Assembly (NCBI GenBank): GCA_964371865.1
Contig: CAYJOR010000020.1
Span: 1-41,095, forward strand
Origin: CAYJAZ01 sp964371865
Lineage (GTDB): Bacteria; Desulfobacterota; Desulfovibrionia; Desulfovibrionales; Desulfovibrionaceae
DNA: 41,095 nt
Direction: 5' to 3'
The position numbers and the translations under genes are program-made. Positions within the stretch are counted from its first letter, which is position 1. Every line of letters starts with the position of its first letter. Shown one piece after another: positions 41,028 to 41,095 of this stretch. Below the pieces are notes generated by a model. The model searched no databases. It saw only the letters and a list, made by a program, of their open reading frames with translations, and was not told the DNA's origin.

Positions 41028-41095
41028 TTAGAACTTAAACTCAAAACCTACTTGACCACCAAAACCTTCTCTGTCGCCTGTAGTTGCGTTTGCTT
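41028..41095 (-). CDS. C-terminus of an outer-membrane beta-barrel (autotransporter-like) protein, partial
   Basis: Only the last 22 codons are in the window, ending ATTGDREGFGGQVGFEFKF-stop. Alternating hydrophobic residues and a final phenylalanine are the barrel-assembly signature of autotransporter and porin-type proteins. The G-D-R...GG.VGFEFKF ending favours an autotransporter barrel. The start lies beyond the window. Confidence 0.6.
   Translation of the reverse strand, partial: ANATTGDREGFGGQVGFEFKF

Overview
The window looks like a chromosomal segment of an AT-rich, diderm, anaerobic bacterium. The best lineage clue is the 148-residue flavodoxin at 26309-26755, which closely follows the Desulfovibrio flavodoxin pattern (SxTGNT phosphate loop, SVWGIDSIELQ, SGDTSYEYYCGGVD). 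With the TonB2/TtpC-type energy system, DtxR-type iron regulators, and LapA-like giant adhesin, I infer a low-GC Desulfovibrionaceae-like deltaproteobacterium. This is an inference from remembered families; no search was run.

Layout. (1) 63-3147, plus strand: a two-subunit nitrogenase-like reductase and a flavodoxin, presumably the end of an operon whose reductase (NifH-like) gene lies outside the window. (2) 3342-7531: a small phosphatase-like protein and a cytosolic haem-carrier (HutX) on the minus strand, divergent from a cytosolic PreP-like M16C peptidase. (3) 7682-21650, all minus strand: a 14-kb acquisition locus made of a secreted M16 protease, an ABC ATPase with permease and a membrane-anchored partner, a TonB-dependent receptor, then DUF3450-TtpC-ExbB-ExbD-TonB-TPR. 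Terminator hairpins split it into three transcription units. The gene set recalls FusABCD/PqqL-YddAB protein-import (iron piracy) loci, with a TonB2 motor built in. (4) 22115-28691: two DtxR-family regulators bracket a MoxR ATPase/VWA-metallopeptidase cluster, a flavodoxin, a candidate small RNA and a 51-residue cysteine-rich protein. (5) 29192-38028: a large RTX adhesin (broken by an assembly gap of 100 N) followed by two diguanylate cyclases. (6) 38363-41095: an iron-type alcohol dehydrogenase, a LysR regulator and the last codons of an outer-membrane barrel protein.

The main regulatory finding is a palindrome, AGTTAG-N6-CTAACT, at five places: at hutX, before a 101-residue protein, at the sRNA, and twice at the Cys-rich peptide. 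It resembles DtxR/IdeR boxes, and both DtxR-type proteins here keep the Cys-x2-Glu-His iron-site signature. At hutX and at the peptide gene, one copy overlaps the -10 element. At the sRNA and the peptide gene a copy sits just after the inferred start site. A second palindrome class (GTTCATT...GAAC) lies at the start sites of the M16-protease operon and of the first DtxR gene. Together these suggest an iron-limitation regulon with its own RyhB/FsrA/IsaR1-like sRNA, whose hairpin loop carries an anti-Shine-Dalgarno CACCTCC.

Intergenic regions are dotted with short non-autonomous elements: a ~152-bp MITE family with GGGTGTGTTTCTAAAT ends (three copies plus several solo ends), a 149-bp element with 19-bp perfect ends, and a ~65-70-bp CTCTGCA-ended palindrome. 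I saw no rRNA, tRNA, CRISPR array, intact insertion sequence or prophage gene.
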